Notes: a model not told the origin generated them from the sequence alone. A DNA stretch of 12,643 nucleotides from Atribacterota bacterium (GCA_030599445.1 JAUVOA010000018.1:1-12643); one strand, 5' to 3'; positions 1 through 7,038 are shown, numbered from the stretch's first letter. Made by a program: numbers and translations.

Positions 1-548
1 CCGATATGATGATGAAAGGTATCATGAACAGTTTTATAAATAAGATAACCTGATTCCTGAATAGCTTTCGTCGCTGTAACTATCGATCTGAGAGAACATT
101 CTTCAAATCCCAAAGGCTCTAAATAGCCTTGTATGCCGCTATCTTGAAACAAAGGACCAAAAGATTTTAAAGCTTTTACTGTTTCTTCAAAAATCTCCCC
201 CGGGTTCCTTTTATCATTAACATCATTATTAGGGCATAATACAATAGCCCTGCAACCAATAGATAGCGAGAGATTAATTAATTTTTTTAATTCCTTTATG
301 GTCTCCGGTAGAATTGCGGCTAAATTAAATTTTTGTAAAGCATTGATAGTTAATATTTCCACTCCGTATTTTTTTGAAAGTTCTTTCAGTTGCCGAGGAG
401 TATAGCCATCAATTATCTTTCCTCCGGGAAGATCATTGCGCAATTCGATTTTATTTAAACCCAAATCTTTAGTAAATTTAAAAAAATCTTCTAATTTTAA
501 TTTTGGATAAATGATTCTGTTTAGGCTTATCCTTGATCTTTTGATCAT
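1..548 (-). CDS. IolI-type TIM-barrel sugar isomerase/epimerase (3' end outside window)
   Basis: The minus-strand frame from the ATG at 548-546 stays open to position 1, giving about 182 codons; the C-terminus lies beyond the window. AAGGAG sits about 10 nt before the ATG (plus-strand positions 559-564). The protein starts MIKRSRISLNRIIYPKLKLE and has the AP-endonuclease-2 / COG1082 pattern: an N-terminal strand and helix (DLGLNKIELR), a middle strand followed by NALQKFN, a strand CRAIVLCPNND, then YLEPLGFEECSLRS and KTVHDTFHHH. The LEPLG glutamate and the VHDTFHHH segment are the usual metal/substrate region of 2-keto-myo-inositol isomerase-like proteins. The fold assignment is firm. The exact substrate (keto-inositol or another keto-sugar) is inferred and could differ. 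The gene is divergent from the RNA methyltransferase gene at 1067. Confidence 0.82.
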   Translation of the reverse strand, partial: MIKRSRISLNRIIYPKLKLEDFFKFTKDLGLNKIELRNDLPGGKIIDGYTPRQLKELSKKYGVEILTINALQKFNLAAILPETIKELKKLINLSLSIGCRAIVLCPNNDVNDKRNPGEIFEETVKALKSFGPLFQDSGIQGYLEPLGFEECSLRSIVTATKAIQESGYLIYKTVHDTFHHHI

Positions 549-696
549 TCTATTTCTTCTCCTTTTTTATATAAATATTGTCCTAAGCGTTTTATAATTG
601 GACTTTTTTTAGGTTGTTTTATTACGAGTTTTGCACCACTTAGTTTTATAAGTTTGTTTTACAATTTACCCATTATTATTTTAAATTCTGTTGGAT

Positions 697-705
697 AGTA
701 TAACA
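697..705 (-). promoter_or_regulatory. possible extended -10 promoter for the isomerase
   Basis: On the minus strand the bases read TGT-TATACT, an extended -10 (TGn followed by a five-of-six -10). No convincing -35 lies 17 bp upstream. It would give a leader of about 140 nt to the ATG at 548. This is a weak call based on one box only. Confidence 0.25.
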
Positions 706-998
706 TATTATTTTGTAAACTTCATTTTAAATATATACCTGAGTCACTATTATAACTAAAATGATTCAGAAAAATTTTAAAAACCTCTTATATAATCGCA
801 ATTTAGTTTATTAGAATAAATAAGGACGACAGGTCCTATTTTCTTTATAGATGGTTAACAATTAGAAAAAGAAGGATTTTTAAAATAAATGTAGTATAGT
901 ATATAGCAAACAAAGATAATTTAAATTAATATTCATGCTTTAAAATAAAAAAGGATTTTATTTAAAACTTCAATAAATTTGATATTATACCCTGTCAC

Positions 999-1036
999 AT
1001 TAGCAAAGCTCAAGGTGTAAGGTATACGCTGCTAAT
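999..1036 (+). other. leader hairpin before the RNA methyltransferase
   Basis: ATTAGCA at 999-1005 pairs with TGCTAAT at 1030-1036, a perfect 7-bp stem closing a 24-nt loop, about 30 nt upstream of the ATG at 1067. No T-run follows, so it is not a normal terminator. It could be part of a 5' leader structure. Its function is unknown. Confidence 0.3.
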
Positions 1037-1066
1037 TGTCAATTAAGCTATAGAGGAGCATCATAC

Positions 1067-1855
1067 ATGAAACAGTATAAAGATATTACTTCCAGGGAAA
1101 ACTCAATATATAAGTTAATAAAAGCCTTAAGTCAAAAAAAAGTTCGTGAAAACAGTGGACTATTTCTTATAGAAGGCACCAGGCTTCTTGAGGAAGCTAA
1201 TAATAGGGGAATAAAAATAAAATATCTTATTATTAATGAAACAGTAAAAAATATGCCAAAAATTAATCAAGGTTGTCAGGTTTTAAGACTGCCTAATAAT
1301 CTATTTAAGAAAATTTCAGATACAGTTAGTCCTCAAGGAATAATAGCTGTAGCCGAGCAAATAGAAATATCATTGGCAGATATAATTCTTGGTACAAATC
1401 CTATGGTAGTTGTTTTAAATGGCCTACAGGATCCTGGAAATCTTGGAACAATTATAAGAACCGGCGCTGCAGTAGGTGCTACCGCAGTATTATTAACTGA
1501 AGGAACTGTAGATTTATACAACCCAAAAGTTATTAGGTCTACAATGGGTTCCCTGTTTCAGGTGCCTATTATAAATGGTCTTGATGATGATGAGGCTGTC
1601 AAATGGTTAAACTATAACTCTATAAATATTATAGTAGCAGATTTGGATATTGAAGAATATTACTATTCCGCTAACCTCAAAGAGCCTTTCGCTTTAGTAA
1701 TGGGAAACGAAAATAGAGGACCAAATAATATATGGAGGAAGGCAGCTTATAATAAAATAGAGATTCCTATCTTAGGATCCACTGAATCCTTAAATGTGTC
1801 AGTAGCTGCTGGGATAATTCTGTATGATGCAGTTCGTCAAAGATTATGCAGATGA
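1067..1855 (+). CDS. SpoU/TrmH-family RNA 2'-O-ribose methyltransferase
   Basis: A 262-residue protein with the complete SpoU (SPOUT) architecture: an N-terminal RNA-binding/substrate-binding domain (about residues 1-100, opening with SRENSIYKLIKAL and LFLIEGTRLLEEA) and a C-terminal knotted methyltransferase domain. Motif 1 is N118-G-L-Q-D-P-G-N-L-G-T-I-I-R131, motif 2 is N214-E-N-R-G-P219, and motif 3 is IPILGSTESLNVSVA from about 233 to 247. The motif 1 asparagine and arginine and motif 2 glutamate are the conserved active-site residues. It uses S-adenosylmethionine to methylate a ribose 2'-OH in rRNA or tRNA. Overall layout resembles the RlmB/TrmH/YsgA group, but the target nucleotide cannot be read from sequence. 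The start is supported by GAGGAG at 1053-1058, 8 nt before the ATG. It stands alone, ahead of operon A, and is probably not functionally linked to it. Confidence 0.93.
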   Translation: MKQYKDITSRENSIYKLIKALSQKKVRENSGLFLIEGTRLLEEANNRGIKIKYLIINETVKNMPKINQGCQVLRLPNNLFKKISDTVSPQGIIAVAEQIEISLADIILGTNPMVVVLNGLQDPGNLGTIIRTGAAVGATAVLLTEGTVDLYNPKVIRSTMGSLFQVPIINGLDDDEAVKWLNYNSINIIVADLDIEEYYYSANLKEPFALVMGNENRGPNNIWRKAAYNKIEIPILGSTESLNVSVAAGIILYDAVRQRLCR

Positions 1856-1861
1856 TGCTAT

Positions 1862-1890
1862 CCTTTGTTTGTTGATATAACAAAAAAAGG
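1862..1890 (+). other. hairpin just after the methyltransferase stop codon
   Basis: CCTTTGTTTGTT pairs with AACAAAAAAAGG around the loop GATAT (12 bp with one mismatch), starting 7 nt after the stop codon. The downstream arm contains an A-run, so the reverse strand would present a T-run. It may contribute to transcript end formation, but a plus-strand U-tract is missing. Confidence 0.3.
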
Positions 1891-1894
1891 GAAG

Positions 1895-1964
1895 TCTTCA
1901 CATTTAATACAACCTCTTAAGACAAATCATATTTTAAGAAATCATAGTATGTTAAATGTGAAGA
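1895..1964. repeat. 13-bp inverted repeat around a 44-nt loop
   Basis: TCTTCACATTTAA at 1895-1907 is the exact reverse complement of TTAAATGTGAAGA at 1952-1964. A smaller CTTAA/TTAAG pair (1916-1920, 1934-1938) lies inside the loop. It sits between the end of the methyltransferase gene and the operon A promoter. It could be a transcript-end stem or the remains of a small palindromic element. No flanking direct duplication was seen. Confidence 0.45.
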
Positions 1965-2019
1965 TCTGTGATTCCATATATTATTAATATTGTATATTTT
2001 AAAAATATTTAAAGAATCT

Positions 2020-2049
2020 TTGACAAGAGGGATTGTCTTACTGTAAAAT
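2020..2049 (+). promoter_or_regulatory. sigma70-type promoter of operon A (copy 1 of a repeated promoter)
   Basis: TTGACA (2020-2025) and TAAAAT (2044-2049) are separated by 18 bp. The -35 overlaps an inverted repeat GACAA-N6-TTGTC. The surrounding bases from about 2013 to 2076 are nearly repeated at 8571-8636 upstream of operon B, including the spacer GGATTGTCTT-(2 variable)-TGTAAAATAAAAT (first base G or GG context conserved). Conservation of a spacer in two places argues for a real promoter plus a regulator site. Confidence 0.7.
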
Positions 2050-2058
2050 AAAATCACC

Positions 2059-2070
2059 GCAATCGAATGC
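2059..2070. promoter_or_regulatory. palindromic operator at the operon A start site
   Basis: GCAATCGAATGC is a near-perfect palindrome (five of six positions per arm) with a central CG, beginning 10 bp after the -10 box, where bound protein would block initiation. The matching site before operon B is TGCACTCGAATGCA. LacI-family operators commonly have a central CG and TG/CA ends. The regulator itself is not in the window. Confidence 0.5.
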
Positions 2071-2256
2071 ATAATTATAAAATTTCACTGAAAATGCCTT
2101 CTTATTTTCTATCACTACTTTGAATTTTTGTTAATGAGTTCAGCAAGTAATTAATGAATAAAATTAAACACAAATACTCGAAAATTAGATATCAAAAGAA
2201 GTGATTAAATCGAAATAAATCAGAGAAAAGAATTTTAGTAGGATTTAAATTATTAT

Positions 2257-2274
2257 ATTACAATCGTTCGCATT
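2257..2274. promoter_or_regulatory. degenerate LacI-family-like operator (copy 1)
   Basis: The right half CGTTCGCATT is identical to the right half of the better site at 8794-8811. The left half (ATTACAATC) matches the palindrome at only five of nine positions. Its centre lies 201 bp from the centre of the start-site operator. It may be an auxiliary site for the same regulator. Confidence 0.4.
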
Positions 2275-2538
2275 TAATATTTAAAATTGTCTAAGCTAAC
2301 ACTTAAAATTAACTTATAAGATATTATTTGAATTGTTTCTAATACAAATACAATTATATTTGGTGCAAAAATTACTAAAATTCAGCTTCTTTAAAAATCA
2401 AAAAACTCCCTGTAGCCATACCCTGAAAAAAGAGACTGTCCTTTAAATAACAGGGAACTAACAAGAGGAGGTGAGACATAAGGAGAAAATATTTCCTGGA
2501 TATTTTTTAGAAATTCAAAAATTTTTTGGAGGTAAAAA

Positions 2539-3558
2539 ATGAAAAGTAATTTAAAAACTGGTTTGTTTATCTTTATCGTAATCTTCTTGTTTTCGAGTAT
2601 CTTCCTATCTTCTTTTGCAGTTGGAATAACAACAATAGCAGAAGCAGCTGAAGCTGGAGCTTTCGAGGGTATTAAAATTAGATTCTTTACCGGTGGTGCT
2701 GAAGGCGATCCTTTTGGCACGATTGTTTATAATGGTGCCTTGGAAGCTCAAAAATATTTAGGCGTACAAGTAGAATATGTTTTTTCAGGTTGGGATAATG
2801 AAAAAATGATTAGCCAACTTCGAGATGCAGTTGCAGCAAGGCCTGATGGAATTGCCATGATGGGTCATCCGGGTAATGATGCAATAATGCCTCTTGCTGA
2901 GCAAGCAGCTAAAGATGGGATTTTGATGACTTATCAGAATGTTGATGTTCCAGAAGTACGTGCAAAATTTGGTGGAGGGTATGTGGGTGCCGATCTAGTA
3001 TCTCAAGGTAGAGCATTAGGTGAAGAGGCAATAAAATTATTTGGTCTAAAAGCAGGGGATAGAGCTGTAGTATATGGTAATTGGGAAATGCCCGGACGTT
3101 ACATTAGAGAAGAAGCAACTGCGATAGCCTTTGAAGATGCAGGATTAAAAGTAACGAAAATATCTGTACCAACACCGGCAATATCAGATACTGAGTTGCT
3201 TCTACCAGTTTTTACTGCTGATTTATTAGCTAATCCTAATACTAAAGCGGTAGTTTTTGCAAACTCAACTAGTCTCGGAGCTTCACCAACATATTTAGAC
3301 GCTGCAGGAGTAAAACCAGGTGATGTGAAAATTATTGGTTTTGATAATAGTCCAGCTATTATGGATGCTTTTAGCAAGGGATATGTTCATCTATCATCAG
3401 ATCAGCAACCATATCTACAAGGTTTTATACCTGTTCTTAGCTTAGTTTTAACTAAAGCTTATGGCTTAAGTGCTATGAGCCTTGATACTGGTAAAGGTTT
3501 TATAACTGCAGAAAATTACAAGGATGTTGGAGCATTAGTTGAACTTGGATTAAGATAA
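2539..3558 (+). CDS. CUT2-type sugar ABC transporter substrate-binding protein (RbsB/FrcB-like)
   Basis: A 339-residue secreted protein. Residues 1 to about 39 are a signal peptide: lysines at 2 and 6, a long hydrophobic stretch, then small residues (TTIAEAAEA) for signal peptidase I. There is no lipobox cysteine. The rest fits the periplasmic-binding-protein 4 fold of ribose/fructose-type importers: IKIRFFTGGAEGDPFGTIVYN at the first strand, EAQKYLGVQVEY, a repeated-domain hinge, VKIIGFDNSPAIMDAF and GYVHLSSDQQPYLQG near the end. It would capture a sugar or related compound in the periplasm and deliver it to the permease at 3708. GGAGG lies 6-7 nt before the ATG. A strong 17-bp hairpin after the stop probably makes this gene more highly expressed than those downstream. 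The ligand cannot be deduced; FrcB-type fructose binding is only one option. Confidence 0.92.
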   Translation: MKSNLKTGLFIFIVIFLFSSIFLSSFAVGITTIAEAAEAGAFEGIKIRFFTGGAEGDPFGTIVYNGALEAQKYLGVQVEYVFSGWDNEKMISQLRDAVAARPDGIAMMGHPGNDAIMPLAEQAAKDGILMTYQNVDVPEVRAKFGGGYVGADLVSQGRALGEEAIKLFGLKAGDRAVVYGNWEMPGRYIREEATAIAFEDAGLKVTKISVPTPAISDTELLLPVFTADLLANPNTKAVVFANSTSLGASPTYLDAAGVKPGDVKIIGFDNSPAIMDAFSKGYVHLSSDQQPYLQGFIPVLSLVLTKAYGLSAMSLDTGKGFITAENYKDVGALVELGLR

Positions 3559-3581
3559 AAAGATAAAGTTAGCGCTATAGA

Positions 3582-3630
3582 TATCGTGATTAGATGAGTG
3601 TTTGCTTGAATTGCTCATCTAATCACGATA
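3582..3630 (+). other. 17-bp intercistronic stem-loop behind the binding-protein gene
   Basis: TATCGTGATTAGATGAG (3582-3598) pairs perfectly with CTCATCTAATCACGATA (3614-3630) around a 15-nt loop. It begins 24 nt after the stop codon, and no T-run follows. In binding-protein-dependent importer operons such stems protect the upstream message or partly terminate it. That role is inferred here. Confidence 0.75.
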
Positions 3631-3707
3631 GAAATGTTTAAATTGTATTATTATTTAAACTTTAATTATTTGTATAGATTTTTATAAGGAGAAAATGTCA
3701 TAATCGA

Positions 3708-4685
3708 ATGATGAAGAATAGATTTTTGAGAGATTTTATAAATAAAAGGAAAATCGAAATCGCGATTGGTTTAGTATTTTTTATAATGATGATTGTATTT
3801 ATTATAGCCAACCCAGTTGTTTTTCTAAATTATAGGGTATATATGGCAGTGTTTACTACACTTCCTATATTGATTATTTTATCTACTTCAATGGTATTTG
3901 TAATAGCTAGTGGTGAAATTGATTTATCTTTCCCGTCAATAATCGGAATTTCAGCATGGGCGTTTGCAATTATAGCAAAAGCAGGTGTAAACCCATTTTT
4001 GGCATTAATTGTTGCAATAATTGTAGGTTCTTTTTGTGGATTCTTAAATAGTTTGCTAATAACAAATTTAGGGCTCTCTTCGTTAGTACTAACGTTAGGC
4101 ATGAATTTCCTTCTGAGAGGTCTTATCATGATTATTACTGGTGGAAAGGGAATTTCATTGGCATTTTTAAGAAATACTGAAATTTTTTCAATATTTACAG
4201 ATAAAATTGGCATTTTTCCCATTCAGATGCTGTGGGCCATTGGATTTGTAATGATTAATTGGTTTTTATTTTACAGGCATAAGTTTGGAGGCCATGTATG
4301 TTATATTGGTGACAATTTAATGAGTGCAAGAGAGATGGGTATAAGTGTTAATAAGGTAATGGTTTCAACATTTGTATTAATGGGAGCAAGCTCTGGTTTT
4401 GTAGGAGTATTACTATGTTTAATAAATAATCAATTTTGGCCGACTACTGGAGATGGATATTTGCTAATAGTATTAGCTGCAACATTTTTAGGAGGGACTC
4501 CAACATGGGGAGGGATCGGTACTATTTTTGGAGCAATTATGGGTTCACTTATTTTAGGTTTTCTCGAAACAGGAATTATTTCATCTGGCTTAACGGGTTT
4601 TTATACAAAATTTTTCTTTGGTTTAATTCTCATTTTAGCGTTAATCAGTCATAGATTTGCAGGATTAAATAAAAAAGGGAAATAA
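3708..4685 (+). CDS. CUT2-type sugar ABC transporter permease (RbsC/FrcC-like)
   Basis: A 325-residue integral membrane protein of the BPD_transp_2 family, with about eight to ten hydrophobic segments from residue 16 onward. Family signatures are visible: SGEIDLSFPSIIGISAW after the second membrane segment (usual form GGIDLS.GS), LVLTLGMNFLLRGL, and the C-terminal LAATFLGGTPTWGGIGTIFGA followed by GSLILGFLETGIISSGL. It forms the membrane channel for the binding protein at 2539 and the ATPase at 4768, in the binding protein-permease-ATPase order of frcBCA. The start is awkward. The only in-frame ATG pair is at 3708/3711, but the good Shine-Dalgarno AAGGAG (3686-3691) is 16 nt away and instead lies 3 nt before a two-codon frame ATG-TCA-TAA (3695-3703). 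Termination and reinitiation could set the translation level. Confidence 0.92.
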   Translation: MMKNRFLRDFINKRKIEIAIGLVFFIMMIVFIIANPVVFLNYRVYMAVFTTLPILIILSTSMVFVIASGEIDLSFPSIIGISAWAFAIIAKAGVNPFLALIVAIIVGSFCGFLNSLLITNLGLSSLVLTLGMNFLLRGLIMIITGGKGISLAFLRNTEIFSIFTDKIGIFPIQMLWAIGFVMINWFLFYRHKFGGHVCYIGDNLMSAREMGISVNKVMVSTFVLMGASSGFVGVLLCLINNQFWPTTGDGYLLIVLAATFLGGTPTWGGIGTIFGAIMGSLILGFLETGIISSGLTGFYTKFFFGLILILALISHRFAGLNKKGK

Positions 4686-4767
4686 TATCTGGAAAGAATA
4701 AAAAAATATATTTACTATTTATTTTAAAAGACACAAAAGGGATTTGTCTGGAATGGAGAAGGTAATA

Positions 4768-5550
4768 ATGAGTGAAAAAATGAACTTTTTAATGGAGGCA
4801 AAAGGTGTAAATAAATCTTTTGGAAGTATCAATGCATTAGAAGAGGTAAATCTGGAAATAGGATATAACGAAATTGTTGGACTTATTGGTGATAACGGAG
4901 CTGGGAAATCTACTTTGATAAAGATTTTAACAGGAGTACATAGCGCTGATAGCGGAGAATTATATTGGAAAGGCCAAAAGTTAAATAAATTAACAGTATC
5001 TTTAGCTAGAGATCTTGGAATAGTAACTGTTTTTCAAGATAGAGCTCTATCTGGTCAACATCCTATTTGGAGAAATATTTTTATGGGTAAAGAATTAACT
5101 AATAGATGGGGCTTTACAAATATAAGAAAAGAGAAAGAAGAAACATTAAAATTAATGAAAGGAATGATGGGCTTCACTTCTTCTGCAATTTCTCCTGATA
5201 ATATTGTTGGAAGTATGTCTGGAGGAGAACAGCAGGGTGTAGCAATTTCAAGAGCTCTTTATTTTGAAGCATCTCTCATTATGCTTGATGAACCCACTAA
5301 TGGACTTTCATTGACAGAGACACAGAAAGTATTTGATTTTGTTCAAACTATTAAAAAAAAGAAAAAGTCTTGTATATTTATTTCTCATAATTTATTTCAT
5401 ATATATCCGATAGCGGATAGAATTGTCATTGTTGATCGAGGGAAAATAGTTCAGAATTTAGCAAAAAACGAATTAACATTAGATGAATTACAGAAAAGAA
5501 TGTTTGAAATTGTTGGCGCTGATAGTTTCAAGATAAAAAATACTAATTAA
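4768..5550 (+). CDS. CUT2-type sugar ABC transporter ATPase, single domain (FrcA-like)
   Basis: A cytoplasmic ATPase of 260 residues from the ATG at 4768. Walker A is G41-D-N-G-A-G-K-S-T49, the Q-loop is Q90 (VTVFQD), the signature is S151-G-G-E-Q, Walker B is IMLDE with D174-E175, and the H-loop is H207 (FISHN). All catalytic elements are intact. It has one nucleotide-binding domain, as in FrcA, rather than the tandem pair of RbsA/MglA, so it should work as a homodimer with the permease. The frame opens further upstream (TTG 4744, ATG 4753). I chose 4768 because GGAGAAGG stands 5 nt before it and the family usually starts about this far from the first strand. It follows the permease by about 80 nt. 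No terminator was seen between them. Confidence 0.9.
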   Translation: MSEKMNFLMEAKGVNKSFGSINALEEVNLEIGYNEIVGLIGDNGAGKSTLIKILTGVHSADSGELYWKGQKLNKLTVSLARDLGIVTVFQDRALSGQHPIWRNIFMGKELTNRWGFTNIRKEKEETLKLMKGMMGFTSSAISPDNIVGSMSGGEQQGVAISRALYFEASLIMLDEPTNGLSLTETQKVFDFVQTIKKKKKSCIFISHNLFHIYPIADRIVIVDRGKIVQNLAKNELTLDELQKRMFEIVGADSFKIKNTN

Positions 5551-5799
5551 AAAATTAAAAGATATCTTTAAAAATATAGGCAAATTTTATATTTACTGAA
5601 TTTATTGAAAGGAAATTTTATCCATTAAAAGATTAAATATCTTATAAAATTATTTTTTAAAGTTATTTTATGAACTCAAAAGATTGGAAGAAAAATATTT
5701 AAATAAGGAATGTATAATATTATGCTCAACGCGACAGGTGTATGGACAGGATGTAACTACCAGGATACATATAAATATACTGCAGGTGAGGCTGGTCAG

Positions 5800-7038
5800 G
5801 TGTTTATTTCTGTCAAGGATAGAGAGGTGTTGCGAAAGTTAGCAGGATCAATTGCTGGTCTTGCATTAAAAGATAAGGAAAAAGAAAAAGTTAAGCTATG
5901 GTATAAACATAATTCTTTGAAACCTGGGCGCCCATTGATTTTCTGTGATCCTGAAAATGGTTGGAATGAGATAATTATTGAAAATATGTTGGAATGTAAA
6001 GGATTACTTGCTCGAAGGTGGGAGGTAGTTCTAAGAAAAGAATTATTCTGGGGAGAAGCAATTTTAGATGATAAGCCTATTGAAGCAAACTTTAAGATTG
6101 GTTATACATATACTGAAGATGATTGGGCTGGAGAAAGTAAATTAATTACAGGTGGAAAAGAAGGCGGTTCATATGTTTGGGATGCACCTATCAAGAGTTT
6201 AAAAGATTTAGACAAGATAAAAATTCCTCAGATAAAAATCGATTATAAAACTACACAGGAAACTATAGAATTAGCGAAGGATGTTTTTCATGATTTACTT
6301 GAAGTTAGATTAGAAAGTATTTGGTGGTGGAGTTTAGGAGTTACTTTAGATTTAGTAAAACTAATTGGTCTCAGCGATATGTTTATGCTTTTTTATGATA
6401 ATCCTGAATTTGTACATCAAGTCAATCATATAATAATGGAAGGTTACTTAAAAAAACTTGATTTTTTAGAGAAAAATAACCTGCTTTTTCTTAATAATAA
6501 AGGAACTTATGTGGGTTCCGGAGGCTTAGGATATACAGAAGAGTTACCTGCAAAAGATTTTGATGGAATACATGTTAGACTAACTGATATGTGGGGATTT
6601 GTTGAAAGCCAGGAAACTGTGGATGTTTCTCCTGCTATGTTTGAAGAATTTATATTTAAATATCAGTTGCCAATTATTAAAAAATTTGGTCTTTCTTGCT
6701 ATGGATGCTGCGAAGCAATGGAAAACAGATGGCATATAATAAAAAAAATACCCAATCTAAGAAGAGTATCTGTAAGTCCCTGGGCAGATAGAGAAAAAAT
6801 GGCTCAGTTTTTAGAAGATAAATATATCTTTTCTATGAAACCTAACCCAGCGGATATTGCTGTATCCCAAATTAATAAAGACTATATAGGAAAAAAGATG
6901 GAAAAAGATCTAGAAATTACAAAAGGTTGTATTGTGGAGATAATTATGAAGGATAATCATACTATTGGAAAAAATCCTAGTAATCTTACTAATTGGGTTA
7001 GAACTGTAAGGAAGGCGATAGACAAAGTTTACAATTGA
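5800..7038 (+). CDS. UroD-superfamily protein, long subfamily (possible methyltransferase-like enzyme)
   Basis: The frame is open from the ATG at 5710 (442 residues). I prefer GTG 5800 (412 residues): AGGTGA at 5784-5789 complements the 16S end 10 nt upstream, and relatives as I remember them begin shortly before the DREVLRKLA stretch. The ATG at 5710 has AAGGA touching it; ATG 5722 has it 12 nt away. The body is a UroD-type barrel: KLWYKHNSLKPGRPLIFCD, ENGWNEIIIENMLEC, LFLNNKGTYVGSGGLGYTEELP, LTDMWGFVESQE, then C330-YGCCE335 and LEITKGCIVEIIMKDNHT with C407 and H417 (numbering from 5710). In corrinoid-methyltransferase relatives (MtaA/CmuA type) a His-x-Cys plus a later Cys bind zinc. Here a Cys-rich YGCCE replaces the first motif. 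True uroporphyrinogen decarboxylase is unlikely. The reaction and substrate are unknown. It lies about 250 nt after the importer ATPase and may be co-transcribed. Confidence 0.8.
   Translation: MFISVKDREVLRKLAGSIAGLALKDKEKEKVKLWYKHNSLKPGRPLIFCDPENGWNEIIIENMLECKGLLARRWEVVLRKELFWGEAILDDKPIEANFKIGYTYTEDDWAGESKLITGGKEGGSYVWDAPIKSLKDLDKIKIPQIKIDYKTTQETIELAKDVFHDLLEVRLESIWWWSLGVTLDLVKLIGLSDMFMLFYDNPEFVHQVNHIIMEGYLKKLDFLEKNNLLFLNNKGTYVGSGGLGYTEELPAKDFDGIHVRLTDMWGFVESQETVDVSPAMFEEFIFKYQLPIIKKFGLSCYGCCEAMENRWHIIKKIPNLRRVSVSPWADREKMAQFLEDKYIFSMKPNPADIAVSQINKDYIGKKMEKDLEITKGCIVEIIMKDNHTIGKNPSNLTNWVRTVRKAIDKVYN

Larger units (their letters stand above)
549..1066. other. divergent AT-rich intergenic region
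   Basis: This spacer separates the minus-strand isomerase from the plus-strand methyltransferase. I see no gene in it. It holds the isomerase ribosome-binding site near the left end, a possible minus-strand -10 at 697-705, a small stem-loop AGGAC-GACAG-GTCCT at 823-837, and a longer hairpin at 999-1036 just before the methyltransferase. No plus-strand promoter with both boxes is convincing. No T-box or other known riboswitch core was recognised. Confidence 0.5.
1856..2538 (+). other. promoter and long leader region of operon A
   Basis: No gene is seen here. In order it contains two hairpins behind the methyltransferase gene, the promoter/operator at 2013-2073, a LacI-like operator at 2257-2274, a TGTAGCC motif at 2411-2421, mutually exclusive small stems at 2407-2456 (TCCCTGT or CCCTG with ACAGGGA), an isolated Shine-Dalgarno-like AGAGGAGGTGA at 2464-2474, and the functional GGAGG before the ATG at 2539. 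If the promoter is used, the untranslated leader would be about 480 nt. Confidence 0.5.

Noticed and set aside
549..1066. T-box or other riboswitch before the RNA methyltransferase
   Set aside because: The conserved T-box antiterminator core (AGGGTGGNACCGCG) is absent and no known riboswitch core was recognised; only a 7-bp hairpin is present.
2471..2536. 21-codon frame starting GTG right after AGAGGAG, ending just before the binding-protein gene
   Set aside because: The Shine-Dalgarno touches the GTG (no spacing), and the peptide shows no recognisable pattern; the motif is reported as a leader element instead.
2391..2720. Minus-strand open frame of 109 codons over the start of the first binding-protein gene
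   Set aside because: It lies antisense to a well-supported gene and its leader, and its sequence shows no family features. Other antisense frames over genes were rejected for the same reason.
4436..4654. Plus-strand alternative frame inside the CUT2 permease gene
   Set aside because: It is fully contained in a conserved membrane-protein gene and has no ribosome-binding site or recognisable product.
5558..5568. AAAGATATCTTT palindrome after the importer ATPase gene as a terminator
   Set aside because: It is a pure self-complementary AT-rich string without loop or T-run; such strings are common in this composition.
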